From assembly GCA_032716605.1 (NCBI GenBank), contig CM064502.1, forward strand, positions 52,708,313 through 52,772,312: a stretch of DNA of 64,000 nucleotides, read 5' to 3'. Positions within the stretch are counted from its first letter, which is position 1, and each line of letters begins with the position of its first letter. A program made the position numbers and the translations under genes. The DNA comes from Paralithodes platypus. Lineage: Eukaryota > Arthropoda > Malacostraca > Decapoda > Lithodidae. The notes beneath the pieces are model-generated. The model was not told the DNA's origin. It worked only from the letters and a program-made list of their open reading frames with translations, and did no database searches. This document shows, in pieces, positions 22,297 through 34,039 of this stretch.

Positions 22297-25275
22297 GCAA
22301 ATGCCCCCATACCCGCCCAACCTTCCCCTGACGACCCCTCAAAATTCTCTGAATCTCGGCCTATTACTCTTACTATCAACTTTTACAATATTCACAGCCT
22401 TTCCTCTAATTTTCCCTCTGGTGAACACCATCTCTCCTCCTACAAACCTGATCTTCTTTTCCTCTCTTGAAACTCAGGTGTCTGAAGCAACTGCCAGCAG
22501 CCTCTTCTCTGTATCCTCCTACTTTATCTATCCTAGTTTCAAAGCTAAAGGTGGATGTTGTGCACATGTGCACAACAAACTCATTTGCTCTCATGTTCCC
22601 GATTTCGACTCCTGTGAATTCTCAACTTTACGGCTCAAACTATCCTGTCATTCTCATACTAAATATTTCTGTGCTGTCAATCTTTCCCCTAACTCTACCG
22701 ACTTTCCCGAATTCTTTGACTATCTAATCTCGAAAGTGGAACACATTCTATCCATTTCTCCTCTCTCAGAAATCTCCATCTTAGGAGATTTCAACGTTCA
22801 CCACCGTCAATGGCTCTCCTTTCATTCTACTGACCAACGTGGTGAACAAGACTGTCTTTTCTATCCTAAATGACCTAGAGCAGTTGGTTCAGCAACCCAC
22901 CCACAACCCGGATCGCCTCGGAGATCGGCCCAACATTCTTGACTTGTTACTAACTTCTAACTCTTCTTCTTATACTGTCGATCTTTTCTCTCCCTTGGGC
23001 TCCACAAACCATAAACGTATATCAGTCACCTGTCCTATCTTTCCAGTACGGCCACCCAATCCTCCCAGCCGGCGGCGCTTGTGGCACTTTGGCGCTGCCG
23101 ACTGGGAGGCTCTCTGGTAGTACTTCTTTGATTTCCCATGGAATTATTTTTTGCTTCCGTGGCCGGGGACCCTCGGAGAGTGCTGAACGGATTACCAAGG
23201 TAATCCTATCGGGCATGGAGGCATACATTCCAATTTCTTTCTCTTTGACTAATGCAAAACAATCTTGGTTTACTCACGCTTGTTCTACTGCTGTTCTCAA
23301 TAAGGAGGAAGCATTCAAATGGTACCGATGCCTTCAAACTCAAGAATCTCATTCTTCCTATCTTTCTGCCCGGAATCAAGCCAAATCTGTTCTTTGACTC
23401 ACCAAACACTCTTTCATCAATAATAGATGCACTGAACTATCCAACTCTAGCTCTTCCTTAGCTTTCTGGCATCTAGCCAAACACCTCTGCAACAATTTTT
23501 CTTCCTCGTCTTTTCCTCCCCTTTTCCACTCTGATGGCACAACCATCACTTCTTCATCTGACAAAGCTGAAGTCTTCGCTCATATTTTTGCTAAAAACTC
23601 CACATTGGATGATTCTGTTGCTATCACTCCCTCTCCACCCCCCTCTCTCCTACTTTTGCCTTATATCCTAATCTCTTCTAAAGATGTACTTTTTACACTC
23701 TCTGGGCTTAACACTAAGAAGACATATGGTCCGGATGTTGTTCCTCCTGTTGTACTCAAAAAGTGTGCTTCCGTGTTGACTCCCTGTCTAGGCAAACTCT
23801 TTCGTGTCTGTCTCTCCTCTAACATCTTTTCTTGCTTGAAGTTCGCTCTCATTCAACCTGTCCCAAAGAAGGGTGACCACTCGCAACTCTCCAACTATCG
23901 TCCAATTGCTGTCATCTATTGTATCTCTAAAGTTTTTGAAACTATTTTTACTTCAAAATTTCCTAAGCATTTCTCTTCTCATATCTACTCTCAAATCGCC
24001 AGTATGGCTTCCTTAAGGGCCGCCCTACTGGAGATCTTCTTTCATATCTTACTAACTCCTGGTCATCCTCCTTTTGGAACTTCGGTGAGGCCTTTTCTAT
24101 TGCGCTAGACATATCGAAGGTCTTCGATAGAGTCTGACACAAATCTCTAATTTATAAACTACCATACTTTGGTTTTTATTCCTCCATCTGCACCTTTGTC
24201 TCTAATTTCCTTTCCGGTCATTCCATAGCTGCGGTTGTGGACGGCTATTGTTCACTTTCTCATCCTATCAACTCAGGTGTTCTTCAGGGTTCTGTCCTAT
24301 CTCCAATTCTCTTCCTAATTTTCATAAATGATCTTCACAACTGTACTTTCAGACCTATCCATTCATATGCAGACGACTCTACCTTACACAATTCAATTAG
24401 TCTTCCAGAATGCCCCAACAAGCAATCCCTCAAAAACAAACATAATGAAGCCATACAACATTTATCTTCAGATCTAAATACCATTTTCAATTTGGGCAGA
24501 GAAAATATTGTTCCCTTTAATGCTTCCAAAACCCAATTTCTCCATCTATCTACCCGTTGTGAACTCCCAAAGGACTATCTTTTATACTTCAACAATACAA
24601 AATTTAACCCTTCATCTTCTCTCAGTATTCTCGGTGTCTCTTTTTCTTCTGCTCTCTCTTGGAAGGACCATATTACCACTCTTGCTAAGACGGCCTTCCA
24701 GAAGCTGGGTGTGCTCAACCGCCTCAAGGGGTTCTTTATCCCTGCACAGCTTCTTGCTCTGTACAGGGGCACAGTGCGTCCTTGTGTTGAGCATAGTTCA
24801 CATATACTCTCACACAGCACTTCTAGACAAAGTAGAAAGGAAAGCCTATCGAATCATTAACACCCGTCCACTCATCGACTCTCTGCAATCTCTCTCTCTT
24901 CGCCGCAATGTTGCATCTCTCTCGCTATTCTATCGCTACTACAATAATCAGTGTTCCTCATAGCTCTCTCAATGTATACCACCTCCTCTACATAGGATAC
25001 GTAGTAACCTTCTTGCAACACAATCCCACACCTACTCTGTGCAACTCTCAAATTCAAGAGTGAAACGATACTCCCAATCTTTCTTCTATTCAACAGTTGA
25101 GCTCTGGAACTCTCTCCCTGAATCCATCTTTCCCTCATCCTATGACTTAAATTGCTTCAAACTCAGTGTGTCCAGACAGTTTGTCTCGAACATTCCTTGA
25201 TTTTAGCCCTGTCACTCTTTCAACTCTGGGGGAGGCACTCGTTACAGGCGGTTTTGCAGTTCGTCTCCATCATTA
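22297..25275 (+). mobile_element. Degenerate jockey-like non-LTR retrotransposon (LINE), nearly full length
   Basis: A retroelement that would encode an APE-type endonuclease and a reverse transcriptase, now broken. In the first part, ILGDFNVHHRQW (about 22775-22820) is the GDFN motif of APE endonucleases. RT motifs follow in order: YGPDVVPP and VPKKGDHSQLSNYRPIA (23720-23910), RQYGFLKGRPTGDLL (about 23997-24040), ALDISKVFDRV with its catalytic Asp (about 24105-24135), INSGVLQGSVLSP (about 24270-24305) and YADD (24366-24377). The C-terminal ALYRGTVRPCVEH segment and a short 3' UTR end in a TA-rich tract near 25275. The reading frame shifts several times (near 22470, 22850, 23110, 23400, 24000 and 24830), and a TGA at 24135-24137 replaces the Trp expected after DRV. 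It cannot make a single protein. The 5' end is uncertain because a GT and poly-G run precedes it. Assignment to jockey rests on motif order and overall resemblance. Confidence 0.9.
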
Positions 25276-25856
25276 TATATACAGTATATGATATAATGTA
25301 ACACTTCTTTAGAAATAAATGCTATGTGTTATATACATTTCAACCAGTGCATTGATATTAGGCATAATGTAATATACTGCATATATATATATATAGGCAT
25401 GTCTAAAAACAAGAAATAATAAGTTTCAAATGATATTGTCCCTTTGCATTAAGCTAAATCATATCCTTGGATTTACGAATAAGTGTGGCATCACCTGCAT
25501 CATACAATTTAACTATTATTCACACATATACAGTATATTACATTATGCCTATTATCAATGCACTGGTTGAAATGTATATAACATATAGCATTTATTTCTA
25601 AAGAAGTATTAAATTATATAATTCCTATTTGCAGTAAGCACCAGAAACACATTGATAAGTCTTTCTTTGAGGAATAGAAAAGAATAATGTCAAAAGCACA
25701 TGCATTGATCAGTTCGTTCATGTCCCTACTATCACTTGAGTTTGAGAGCTCTTTGCCGAAAATAAACACATAATGGCCCTCAGCCTGATCTGATGGGAGT
25801 GGCGGGGAAGCTTTTTATGCCCTATCTTGAATCCTCCTATACTCTCTATGCGACAC
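25276..25856. repeat. Inverted repeat pair of about 100 bp, otherwise no gene
   Basis: AACACTTCTTTAGAAATAAA, TGCTATGTGTTATATACATT and TCAACCAGTGCATTGATA (25302-25360) recur inverted as TATCAATGCACTGGTTGAAA ... TATTTCTAAAGAAGTATTAA (25551-25613). The arms enclose about 190 bp and probably mark a foldback element of about 310 bp. Confidence 0.7.
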
Positions 25857-26227
25857 TTTAGGGGAGACAGACCGTTTTTCTGGACCCCCTTCTCCCTAAT
25901 GTTTAGCCCCACTAGTTTTGAGATTTTAAGACGTTGGTTCCATTAGCTTGGGGATTTTATAACCTTTCACCCCATTTCTTTGTCAATATTAGGACCCTTC
26001 GTGCCATTTAGGTGTCGATTTTTTCCTGGCGAGCGATAGCGAGCCTGTAATTTTAGGAAGAATCGGCCTTTGGCCGGGACATTTTCTACTGAAAAATTTA
26101 CAAATATATCTTGAAGGGGGGTCTAGTTTTTTTTTCCTTCTAAACTTGATGAGGTCTAGGTAGGAAACAAAAAAAATATATGAATAAATGAATTAATAGA
26201 CCTAATAAACAGCCACTGTCCCCTTAA
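25857..26227 (+). mobile_element. TTAA element, family A-prime, complete
   Basis: Begins TTTAGGGGAGACAG and ends TGTCCCCTTAA (26224-26227). It holds four unit repeats, GGCGAGCGATAGCGAGCC, a GC hairpin with TTT loop (CGGCCTTTGGCCG) and the AATGAATTAATAGACC 3' stretch typical of A-prime. Confidence 0.88.
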
Positions 26228-26393
26228 CAACCTTCTTCTTCTGCCCTCGCCATTAAAAGTTTGGAAGAATAAAACAATGTCGGACTACAATGTCTGGGAA
26301 AATTAGAGAGGTCCTCCCTTCCTAAAAAAAGTTGGAATTTCCTGCTCCCTCAGAAAATGAAATGGTTCCCCCTGATCTTTTTATTGGTGAGTT

Positions 26394-26612
26394 TCTAAAG
26401 CTGGTATCACACGAGCGCTTTTTCGCTTACATTTTTTGCTCAACACTGGTCTGGCAGCTTATGAGGTCAACATTTATAATATTTCTGTCGTCTAAATTAA
26501 TCTATCACCAGTCTAGTTTCCGATACCAGTGCAAATGATTCCAGAAATGTTGCCAGAAAAATGTTGATTATCGAATGTTGACTATAAAAGCTCTCGTGTG
26601 ATACCGGCTTAA
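26394..26612. mobile_element. Short inverted-repeat element, family E
   Basis: AAAGCTGGTATCACACGAGCG at the left and CTCGTGTGATACCGGCTTAA at the right. The interior matches 7092-7286 and is slightly longer (GATTCCAGAAATGTTGCC). Confidence 0.85.
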
Positions 26613-28297
26613 TTGAGCTGTCTTTGATTTTCGCTTCGAGGGAGAGTCATTTTCAACGTAGGCTATGTTTGTTTATGTATAGCGCATAACATACATTGCC
26701 TTGTATATTACATTATTTAATGCAGAATAGATAGTAGATGCTACTTGTATTTATTAAATTATCATACAAATAAACTTATATGAATGATAATGAGCATACG
26801 ACAAATTGCGCACAATAATAGTATATTCACTTTATAATTTAGGTGGATTTTCTATAATATTCCAAAAAATCTTCAACAGTTGAAAACACTTGAATGAAGT
26901 AGATAAATATGTCCAATACGCGATTGTGTTTTTGAAATTGTTGTAAGTTTCTCAAATCTGAATATTATATCTACCTTATAATATAGCCTACTCTGATAGT
27001 GTGTTAGGTGATAATTATAGATGATATCATGTACTATCAAAGTAGCCTATACTATATGGTCAATACATTATATATATATAATATTGTATTACACTCAGTC
27101 TCTTGTTTATGCATGAAAATGTGCAGGGAATGAAGGTCAGTGAGTGCTAAAACCCCCGCAGGCAAAGGGTTACTTAACTTATTTATCAAATTTCATATCA
27201 AGGTCAAAGCAAGGTGTATGTTCCCCCCAACTCCCTCAGTTTTCAAGATGGAGAGCCCATACTTGGCATGCATACTATGGGGATGCTAGAATAAATTTTA
27301 TGCAAATTTTTATTTTGTCCCCTCACCCCTCGGGGGAGGGAGAATGAGGGTTGCCCCCGCCCCCCCCCCAAGATAGTCAGCCCATAGTTTTATTTTCCCC
27401 CAGGCAGATAGATAGATACACAATTTATACCAAAGAATTTAAAACACCAATTTCAAAATTCTTGATTGCTGAGTTGGGTATGCATTTTATTGTATTTGTT
27501 TCTGGGGGGTTTTCTGGGTTTTTGTTTTCGTAAATATGAAAACTGGACTTCTGCTTCATTATTTTATTATTACTGTTAATATTATTTGTATTTGTGTTTT
27601 CTTCTACACAGTTTTTTACTTGTGCTTCCCTGGTCACGGTGTAAATGGTATGTAATATTCTGGCAATGAAACTATACCTCTTCAATTACTTTTGTTCCCG
27701 CCTCCTCTTTTGGCCAAGTTACCCTCTATCATATATTCCAGCTCTGCCTCTCTGCTCTATGCCATCCAGCCTATTCTTTGTTCTTCCACTGTCATCTAAT
27801 TCAATTTCTCCCCTCTCCCCCTTCTCCCCTTATCTCCCCTCGGTCTGCCTTCTCTCCCCTTCCCTCTACACCCCCCCCCCCCCTTTCCCTCCCTCATGTG
27901 CCTCACCACAGGGGGTGTCACACGCCGGCACTTCATATTCAGCCCCCCTCCCACCCCAAGTCTCTCTCTCTCTCTCTGTTCTTGTCTTAAACCCTAGCAT
28001 ATACTCTTGTTTTAGATTTAAGGCCGGACTGCCTAGTAGGGACTGTAAATTTGTGTAATCTGTGTTTCTATGCAACTCTATTTAACTCTCTCGCTCTTCT
28101 CTGCACTTTACTCTTCTCAGCTCCTCCGCTACCTAACCTTGAAATGAATGTTAATGTGGTTCGACACTAAAGTTGACAATTAACCTCTCTGTTCAGTCTA
28201 GTTTTCCTTTTCACAAATTTGGTTAAATATTAGAATAATCAGGTATTTGTTCCATTGTCTTTAACTGGGTGAACCGGTACTATATGATTTAATGTTC
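26613..28297. other. No gene seen, with a short C-rich part
   Basis: AT-rich unique sequence to about 27120, then a stretch with poly-C runs (27357-27370 and 27870-27883) and CT-rich DNA (27780-27990). Frames there are Pro/Ser/Leu-rich by composition. Confidence 0.55.
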
Positions 28298-28623
28298 TTA
28301 AGGGGAGGTATTTAGTTTGTTCCCTAGACCTCCATCAAGCTTAAAATTACACCCCCTTGAGTCCCTTTCAAGATAAATTTGTACATTTTTCGGTAGAAAA
28401 ATGTCCCGGCCGAAGGCCGGTTCCTCTTAAATTACAGGCTCGCTATCGCTCGCCAGGATAAAATCGACACCTGAATGGCACGAAAGGTCTTAATATGGGG
28501 TGAAAGTTCTTAAAATCGCTAAACTAATGGGGCAAACGTTTTATAATATCAAAAGCAATGGGGCTAAACATGAGGGAGAAAGGGGTCCAGAAAAAAATCC
28601 CTCAAGTGGATATCTCCCCTTAA
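28298..28623 (-). mobile_element. TTAA element, family A, complete (326 bp)
   Basis: TTAA at 28298-28301 and 28620-28623. All A modules are intact in reverse order, with a perfect CCGGCCGAAGGCCGG hairpin near 28408. It is close to identical to 5612-5936. Confidence 0.92.
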
Positions 28624-28752
28624 TGGGTACGTTATTTTTGAAAGAAGGGTAGAAATTAAGAACACTGTATAAGTAAAGCTAAATTACTAAGATCATCATT
28701 CTTAATTATAAATAGATTTTGCTTTCAATTTTGAGTGTGGTAAAGGTTGGCA

Positions 28753-28955
28753 CGTACGGTCGCGCTAATAAGTCATGTCCCAGCTTTCATTACGTTTGGC
28801 TTGCTCTTGGTCAGATGTTGAATAGGGTGGGTAAGTGTAGGAACATGTTTATATATTTCACTTGATATGAAGAAATGCAGCTTAGATATTGCCGATACCA
28901 ATTATTGATCAAAACATACTTGGTGCCCAGACATGACTTATTAGCGCGATTGTAC
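28753..28955 (+). mobile_element. Short inverted-repeat element, family F, small deletion
   Basis: CGTACGGTCGCGCTAATAAG and CTTATTAGCGCGATTGTAC at the ends. It is missing about 16 bp of the GCTGTATTAATGTCG stretch present in the copy at 6361-6579. Confidence 0.85.
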
Positions 28956-29113
28956 ATCACACCTCATGAGATTCCTCCCTCTTATCCGAAATTACATATT
29001 TGCTCTCATTAAACCTTCCTAGTAAAGCATTTTGTTTTCTACATATTTCAGTATTGCAATTTTTCCTTTTCCCCCAGCAGTACACGCGTCACTTCACTTC
29101 AGTATTCCACAGA

Positions 29114-29231
29114 AGGGACTGGAGTTTTCGAAAAAAGGCTCCAGTCCTGATGGTTTACTCGACTTGCAGTGTGCTGGCTAAATAATCCAGAAGGGTTGAG
29201 AGCCTCTGAAGTCCTATTTAACTAACTAACC
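29114..29231 (+). repeat. Dispersed repeat family K (hairpin start, TAACTAAC tail)
   Basis: GGACTGGAG and CTCCAGTCC form a stem around TTTTCGAAAAAAGG, followed by TAATCCAGAAGGGTTGAGAG and CCTCTGAAGTCC, ending TTTAACTAACTAACC. It is shared with 49801-49917, 50976-51074 and 48226-48335 and is probably the 3' part of a SINE. Confidence 0.75.
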
Positions 29232-29479
29232 TTTCCACCATCTACAGCCTAATGCATTCCAGTTCTAAGAGTACATGGAATATATGGAGTCACCCCTGTG
29301 TACCGGGCTAAGTTACATATCTGTACCATAAAACATAATTACATCAAATCTACAAACCCTCTATGTTGTGAGCATATCTTTATTACCATTTTAATTTAAC
29401 ATAGGTCCCTTCCATCTTCACATAAAATACTATGTAGCTCGCTTCTGTACCCCTGCACATTCCCTGGCAGCATAATCAA

Positions 29480-30000
29480 GCCTACTTTAATACTCCAATA
29501 GTAATTTCCTCCAACTCCCCTTGGCCTCTACTTCCCTCTCCCTGAACACAGACATCCTCCATACACTCACCCCCTCTAAACGTTTACCGCAGCCAAAACA
29601 ATTGCCATTATTCCTGTTCTTCTCCATCACTCTCTCCAATCTGGCCAAATGGACGTCTAATGATGGCTGGGGCCGCATAATAGCTGCCATCGACGAGTTA
29701 GCGGCCCCTCTTCTCACTTGCCTTCGCTCGCTAGGGGAGGTGGTTTCGGGTAGAGGCGATCGCTTTCTGATTTGCTTACGTTTCTACAGCCAATCGCCGA
29801 GTTTGACAGGTGGGTTGGCTATATGGTCGTGGGTGGCGGTGGAGAAGGTGTGTTTTGGTTCTGTGTGTGAGAGACAGACACGGAGGAGATGGATGAGAGG
29901 GAGAGAGAATGTGAGAGAGCGAGGAGAAAGAGAGCGACTGGAGTGGTGTTGGTGGGGCTCTCGGCAGGTCATCAATTCCGAGCAGTAACTCAATAAAGAG
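29480..30000. other. GC-richer unique stretch, possible exon or promoter, unproven
   Basis: Overlapping open frames on both strands (29521-29988 plus, 29487-29717 minus) in sequence richer in CG dinucleotides than its surroundings, for example CTGCCATCGACGAGTTAGCG. No motif, splice pattern or family is recognisable. The end is GA-rich. Confidence 0.15.
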
Positions 30001-30043
30001 ACCGAGTTGACCATGGCCAGACACCTCTTGCTCCTGTGCCTCC

Positions 30044-30045
30044 CC

Positions 30046-30108
<63 letters not shown>
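30044..30108. repeat. C run and TC microsatellite
   Basis: A 13-nt C run followed by about 52 bp of TC. Confidence 0.95.
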
Positions 30109-30112
<4 letters not shown>

Positions 30113-30369
30113 CCTTCCCCTTTACTTTCCTATTTGGGGTCGGACCTGTTACCAATTTTAGTGCTAATTATGTGACCCATTCCCTCATTATGTGGGGGAG
30201 TGTTGGTACACACACACACATACAAACACACTCACACTCCCATTCTCTCTCTTGCCTATACAAATCATACCTATACAATTTTGAGTTACGTAATTTTTGG
30301 ATAAATATGCTATATGCTCTGTATTCCATATGCAAATTTATTGTTCTGCTTTTTCTATTTTGCCTTAAA

Positions 30370-31084
30370 TAATATCTAGTTTTATTACTGTATATCACAT
30401 TCAACATTCCACAAGAATCTTTGCCTTAGTGAATTATGATTATATATACAGTATATTACAGACACTCGTGAAGAATTGAGCTATGTGCTGTGTACACGAA
30501 ATTGCAAAGAAATTCAATACTCTTTTAAAAATTCTTGAATTTAAACTACTTAAAGAAATTATCTTACATGATCTAGACCAGGTAATTCAAGGGTATTATC
30601 AATATTTGTAAAGGTAGCAAAATACAAAGGTAGTGAAAACTAAAAATAGTTTCATCTGATCTACTAATCAAACTCCAATTAATTTGTTTGTTTTGTAATT
30701 ACCCTAGCCAGTTGTTGGGTGGGCTTCTCCAGCAATTATGCGGAAGTAATGAAAAAAAATATATATAATCTAAATGTTCCATAAAGAGGTAATGTTAAAG
30801 ATATGGATGGATACGTTGTTATCACTACACTGATTCGTCCTACCTCAAAATATTTACTTCAGTTTTAGTCTTCATGTTAACCCTCTTAGGTCTCAATAAT
30901 CTTTCAAGTTTCCATGGACAGGCAACACACTGTCTGGGCAGCTGAGGTTTTCTCTTTGTTCCTGTTCACCCAGCCATGAAGGGTTGCCAGATACCTATAG
31001 ACTAGTATTCATATTTGTTTTCACAAACTCACTAATTAATTTACAAATAAACCTAACTAGTGAAATCAACGAGAGTAATGAATA
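30370..31084. other. No gene seen
   Basis: AT-rich unique sequence. Confidence 0.6.
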
Positions 31085-31170
31085 CATGTGGTACTCCAAT
31101 GACTCGAACCTAGGATACTCACACCAAAATTCCGCACACTAAGCACTAGGCTATCAAGACTTGTTGACCT
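31085..31170 (-). mobile_element. tRNA-derived SINE head, unassigned
   Basis: Minus strand: GATAGCCTAGTGCTTAGTGT (A-box-like) and GGTTCGAGTCATTGGAG (B box about 31101-31110). Downstream sequence does not match the other SINE families here. Confidence 0.5.
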
Positions 31171-31232
31171 ACCAAGCATCCCCATCACTTCCAGCCCAGT
31201 TTTATTGATGTTCCTGCAGCTTGAACCACCCT

Positions 31233-31312
31233 CACTAGCCACTGAGCCTAACCTGCTAGCCCACGAGCCAAGGCTAGCCACGGAGCCTACTCAGCTAGCC
31301 TGTGAGCCTATC
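31233..31312. repeat. Short CTAGCC/GAGCC minisatellite
   Basis: Four imperfect units of about 20 bp with CTAGCC and GAGCC(T/A)A, such as CTAGCCACTGAGCCTAAC and CTAGCCCACGAGCCAAGG. Confidence 0.7.
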
Positions 31313-31381
31313 TTCTGACATCACAGGCAGGTCATAGGATGACAATTCAACGGGGATTAGCTGATCAAGATATCAAGGTAG

Positions 31382-31717
31382 AAAGCCCAGAACCTCCCAA
31401 AGGACTCCCAGAAACTCATCAGTAATTGTTCGGCACCAACCCAGCAAACAACCCTCTCTCCTCCCTCCTCACTTACACCATCAACATGCCCCTCTCAGAA
31501 AATCCCCACCATCAAGCCCTCAGTCCCCCCGACTCCCGACCCAGAGCTTGGAAAAGCAATCTTCCAAATTGTGCAAACCTCTGCCAATATCACTGACCCC
31601 CACCTGTTCGAGGAACTACGAGATCTGAGAAGCTTGAATTACCCATACCCTTATTCTTACTTCTTGCAATTGGAAGAAGAATGGACGGCCAACCTAGTGA
31701 GCACATTACGAGATTAG
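31382..31717 (+). CDS. Possible coding exon or gag-like ORF fragment, function unknown
   Basis: An uninterrupted frame of 111 codons ends in TAG at 31715-31717 and has no ATG, so it would have to be a 3' exon or a fragment. It begins after an in-frame TAG at 31379-31381. The first half is Pro/Ser/Thr-rich (PTQQTTLSPPSSLTPST). The second half has ordinary protein composition and looks folded (DPELGKAIFQIVQTSANITD, then DPHLFEELRDLRSLNYP and FLQLEEEWTANLVSTLRD). It lacks the low-complexity look of the other open frames here and lies in unique sequence. I do not recognise a family. A retroelement gag piece, a host exon or chance are all possible. Confidence 0.35.
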   Translation, partial: KAQNLPKDSQKLISNCSAPTQQTTLSPPSSLTPSTCPSQKIPTIKPSVPPTPDPELGKAIFQIVQTSANITDPHLFEELRDLRSLNYPYPYSYFLQLEEEWTANLVSTLRD

Positions 31718-31901
31718 TGAGAGGAGGACAAAGCCCAAACCCAGACCGAAAAAGATAAGCCCAGGATGTGAGGAGGCTCCCTCCCTATTGTTGTTCATTT
31801 GAATTTGAAGTCGAAATGTGTACATCAAATCCTCTATGAGGAAGGGTACAGTGCCAGGCAAGCAGACATGCCCCAGAATATGACAGTATCTCCTCCCTGC
31901 T

Positions 31902-32108
31902 TTGCAACTGTGGGAAACTAAAGTCGACCTCGAGTGTGGCTGGCCTTTAAGCATACGACGCCCCAGACGTCCTCCAACAGGAGCAGCGAGGCCCTTTTTG
32001 GACGAACAACCAACAGGAGCAGCGAGGCCCTTCTTGAACGAACAAGAAGACGAACGCAAGACTGCAAGGATTGCAATGGTTCTACCCCCACGTGAGTGCA
32101 AAAGCTAG
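31902..32108 (+). CDS. Small ORF with an in-frame 12-residue tandem repeat, doubtful
   Basis: A 68-codon frame starts with ATG and contains PTGAARPFLDEQ followed immediately by PTGAARPFLNEQ, encoded by two 36-bp tandem copies (31974-32009 and 32010-32045). The repeat length is a multiple of three and the copies differ little. It lies about 190 bp downstream of the frame at 31382-31717 and could belong to the same transcription unit, or the frame may be accidental. The reverse strand is also open across the repeat (GLAAPVG pieces). Confidence 0.2.
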   Translation: MQLWETKVDLECGWPLSIRRPRRPPTGAARPFLDEQPTGAARPFLNEQEDERKTARIAMVLPPRECKS

Positions 32109-32109
32109 A

Positions 32110-33006
32110 ATCAGGCGCCTAGCCTGGAACAACCTTTTCTGTTTCTTTTTTTTTTTTTTTTTTTTGTGTCTCAACCTCGGGACTGTACGCTGTCTGTAAC
32201 CTGTAACTCTTACAAGTTCCCCCAGAGTATTGGCTGAATCTTTGAGGTGTCAGTTGCTTCATATGTGTCACACTAGATTGTCACAGTGGAACTTCATAGT
32301 GTTGATTTCTTCCTTTCTACCACACTAAATAACAACACTATAACTATACACGTCGCTTAATTTGGAAAGAGCAGCTATACCTTCGTTCACAACATCTTCA
32401 AATATAGCCGGTATCTTCTTTGTTATGTTAATTTAACTTATTCGAGAAGCTCCCCCCTTGGTGACCGCCAGTTCGAGAGACCACCTTGTGACGATCATAT
32501 ACATTGTGAAAGAAATATCTCTTGATTGAAAGCTCTAATCCCCCTGTTTATGCCCAGTTGTATCGAGTCCCACTTTTGCCTTTTAGTCGCCTCTTCTGAC
32601 ACGCCAACAGCCGATATAACCCCCACACCCCAGAAGGAGTTTGCCAAGTCAGTGACATAATTCCCTTCCCCTTTGAGCTTAACGTGTTCAATCTAATTCT
32701 AGTAGGCCCTGTGTTGCTGTTATGCTACCGACATATTATTGTGCTTACGTTATCATAATTTGCAGCAATTCTGGGAGTTGGAAGCATAGGTTTCTTGTAA
32801 CAAGGAAAACAGGAGATATTCCACATTCAATGTGTTCCAATTAATCCGTGAGTCAGAATCAGAGTCAGAGTGATAAAGTCCATTGTCATGTTTATAATTA
32901 TATAATGTGTAAACAAAAATGAAGTTCGAATAGGGAGTGCCCTAGTTCATCGATAAGATTACAAACTCTTGAGATGCAAAACGTAAGTGCATGCACAGTA
33001 ACCAAA
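32110..33006. other. No gene seen; poly-T run
   Basis: About 22 T at 32144-32165, then unique sequence. TTTTAGTCGCCTCTTCTGAC at about 32580 resembles a motif I recall from arthropod retroposon tails, but I cannot assign it. Confidence 0.5.
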
Positions 33007-33196
33007 CTAAGTTCTGCAACAAAATATTAAGGTATATGGATAATTATGGCATCCAATCCTAGTTACCACTCCCGTCCCAAGACTATGTGCTGATGCCTTA
33101 TATCTGTACAATAGCGCACAGGCTTGGGAAAGGTGTGGTAACAAGGCAGATATGTCAGAATATCCATATGTCTTAATATTTTGTTGCAAAATTTAG
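33007..33196. mobile_element. Foldback MITE with about 60-bp arms
   Basis: The left arm TGCAACAAAATATTAAGG pairs with the right arm CTTAATATTTTGTTGCAAAA, followed by ATATGGATA/TATCCATAT and GTTACCAC/GTGGTAAC. It is a single copy in this window. Confidence 0.75.
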
Positions 33197-34039
33197 TTGG
33201 GCTATTGTACATACAGTATATGTGAGCTTCTTTAGGTTAACTATTACAAGTCCACGTTGAGTGGCCGTGCGCACGATTGAAAGCACTTACCGCGGTTACC
33301 TGACCCGAGAGTCCACTTGTACCTGAACCTCTTACCCCTTTTGTGTTGTAGAGAATTCCGATAATAAAATCAATCATTGTTGAATTCTATTGCCAGTTTT
33401 AATAATTTTAGTTAAGTAACCTTGCGTGATTACACATATTTCTTAATGTATGTTTTTATGTTCATTTTCTTGCAATATATATCTCGTGAATTAAATTGCA
33501 AATATCCCTTATTTACCCCCTTCCATCCTCTATTTTATTTTATATTTCCCCCGTTTGAACTCTCTTTCGCCACCCCGCTTTTCCCCCCACACACACATCA
33601 CCATCTCCTCCCTCTGTCCGTCTCTGGTGTTAAGTTAGCCAGACAAATGGTATCTCCTCCCATCACAATAAACTGATTGTGTGTGGGAGAGAGAGAGAGA
33701 GAGAGAATTATATTGTCATATACTCCTGAAGTGTGTGGAAAAAGTTAGGATAAGGGGTATAACGTAATTGATATATTGTTTGTAAGATAAATTTATTTAT
33801 TTACATCCAAAAAAATATATATACTATACATACAATACTTGTTTTTTTACACTCAGCGGGGCTCGAACCACCGACAGTCAGGATGATTGTCAATGCTTTA
33901 ACCAACTTTACCATGGCATGATACAAACAAATTTATATCTAAAGATCGAGTGTTCCACGGAAGGTGTGATTCCAGGCTCACGTCCTAATGGCAGCGTTAC
34001 AGGCAGCCCTGTTCTGAATGGCCTCACAATCAGATTTGT
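33197..34039. other. No gene seen apart from a tRNA-like sequence
   Basis: Unique sequence with a short GA run (33688-33706) and poly-A/AT near 33810. The tRNA-like piece at 33850-33925 is listed separately. Confidence 0.55.
33850..33925 (-). mobile_element. tRNA-like pseudogene or SINE head
   Basis: Minus strand: ATGGTAAAGTTGGTTAAAGC then GTGGTTCGAGCCCCGCTGAG (B box 33859-33869). Spacing fits a tRNA, but the acceptor stem does not close, so it is not called as a gene. Confidence 0.5.
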
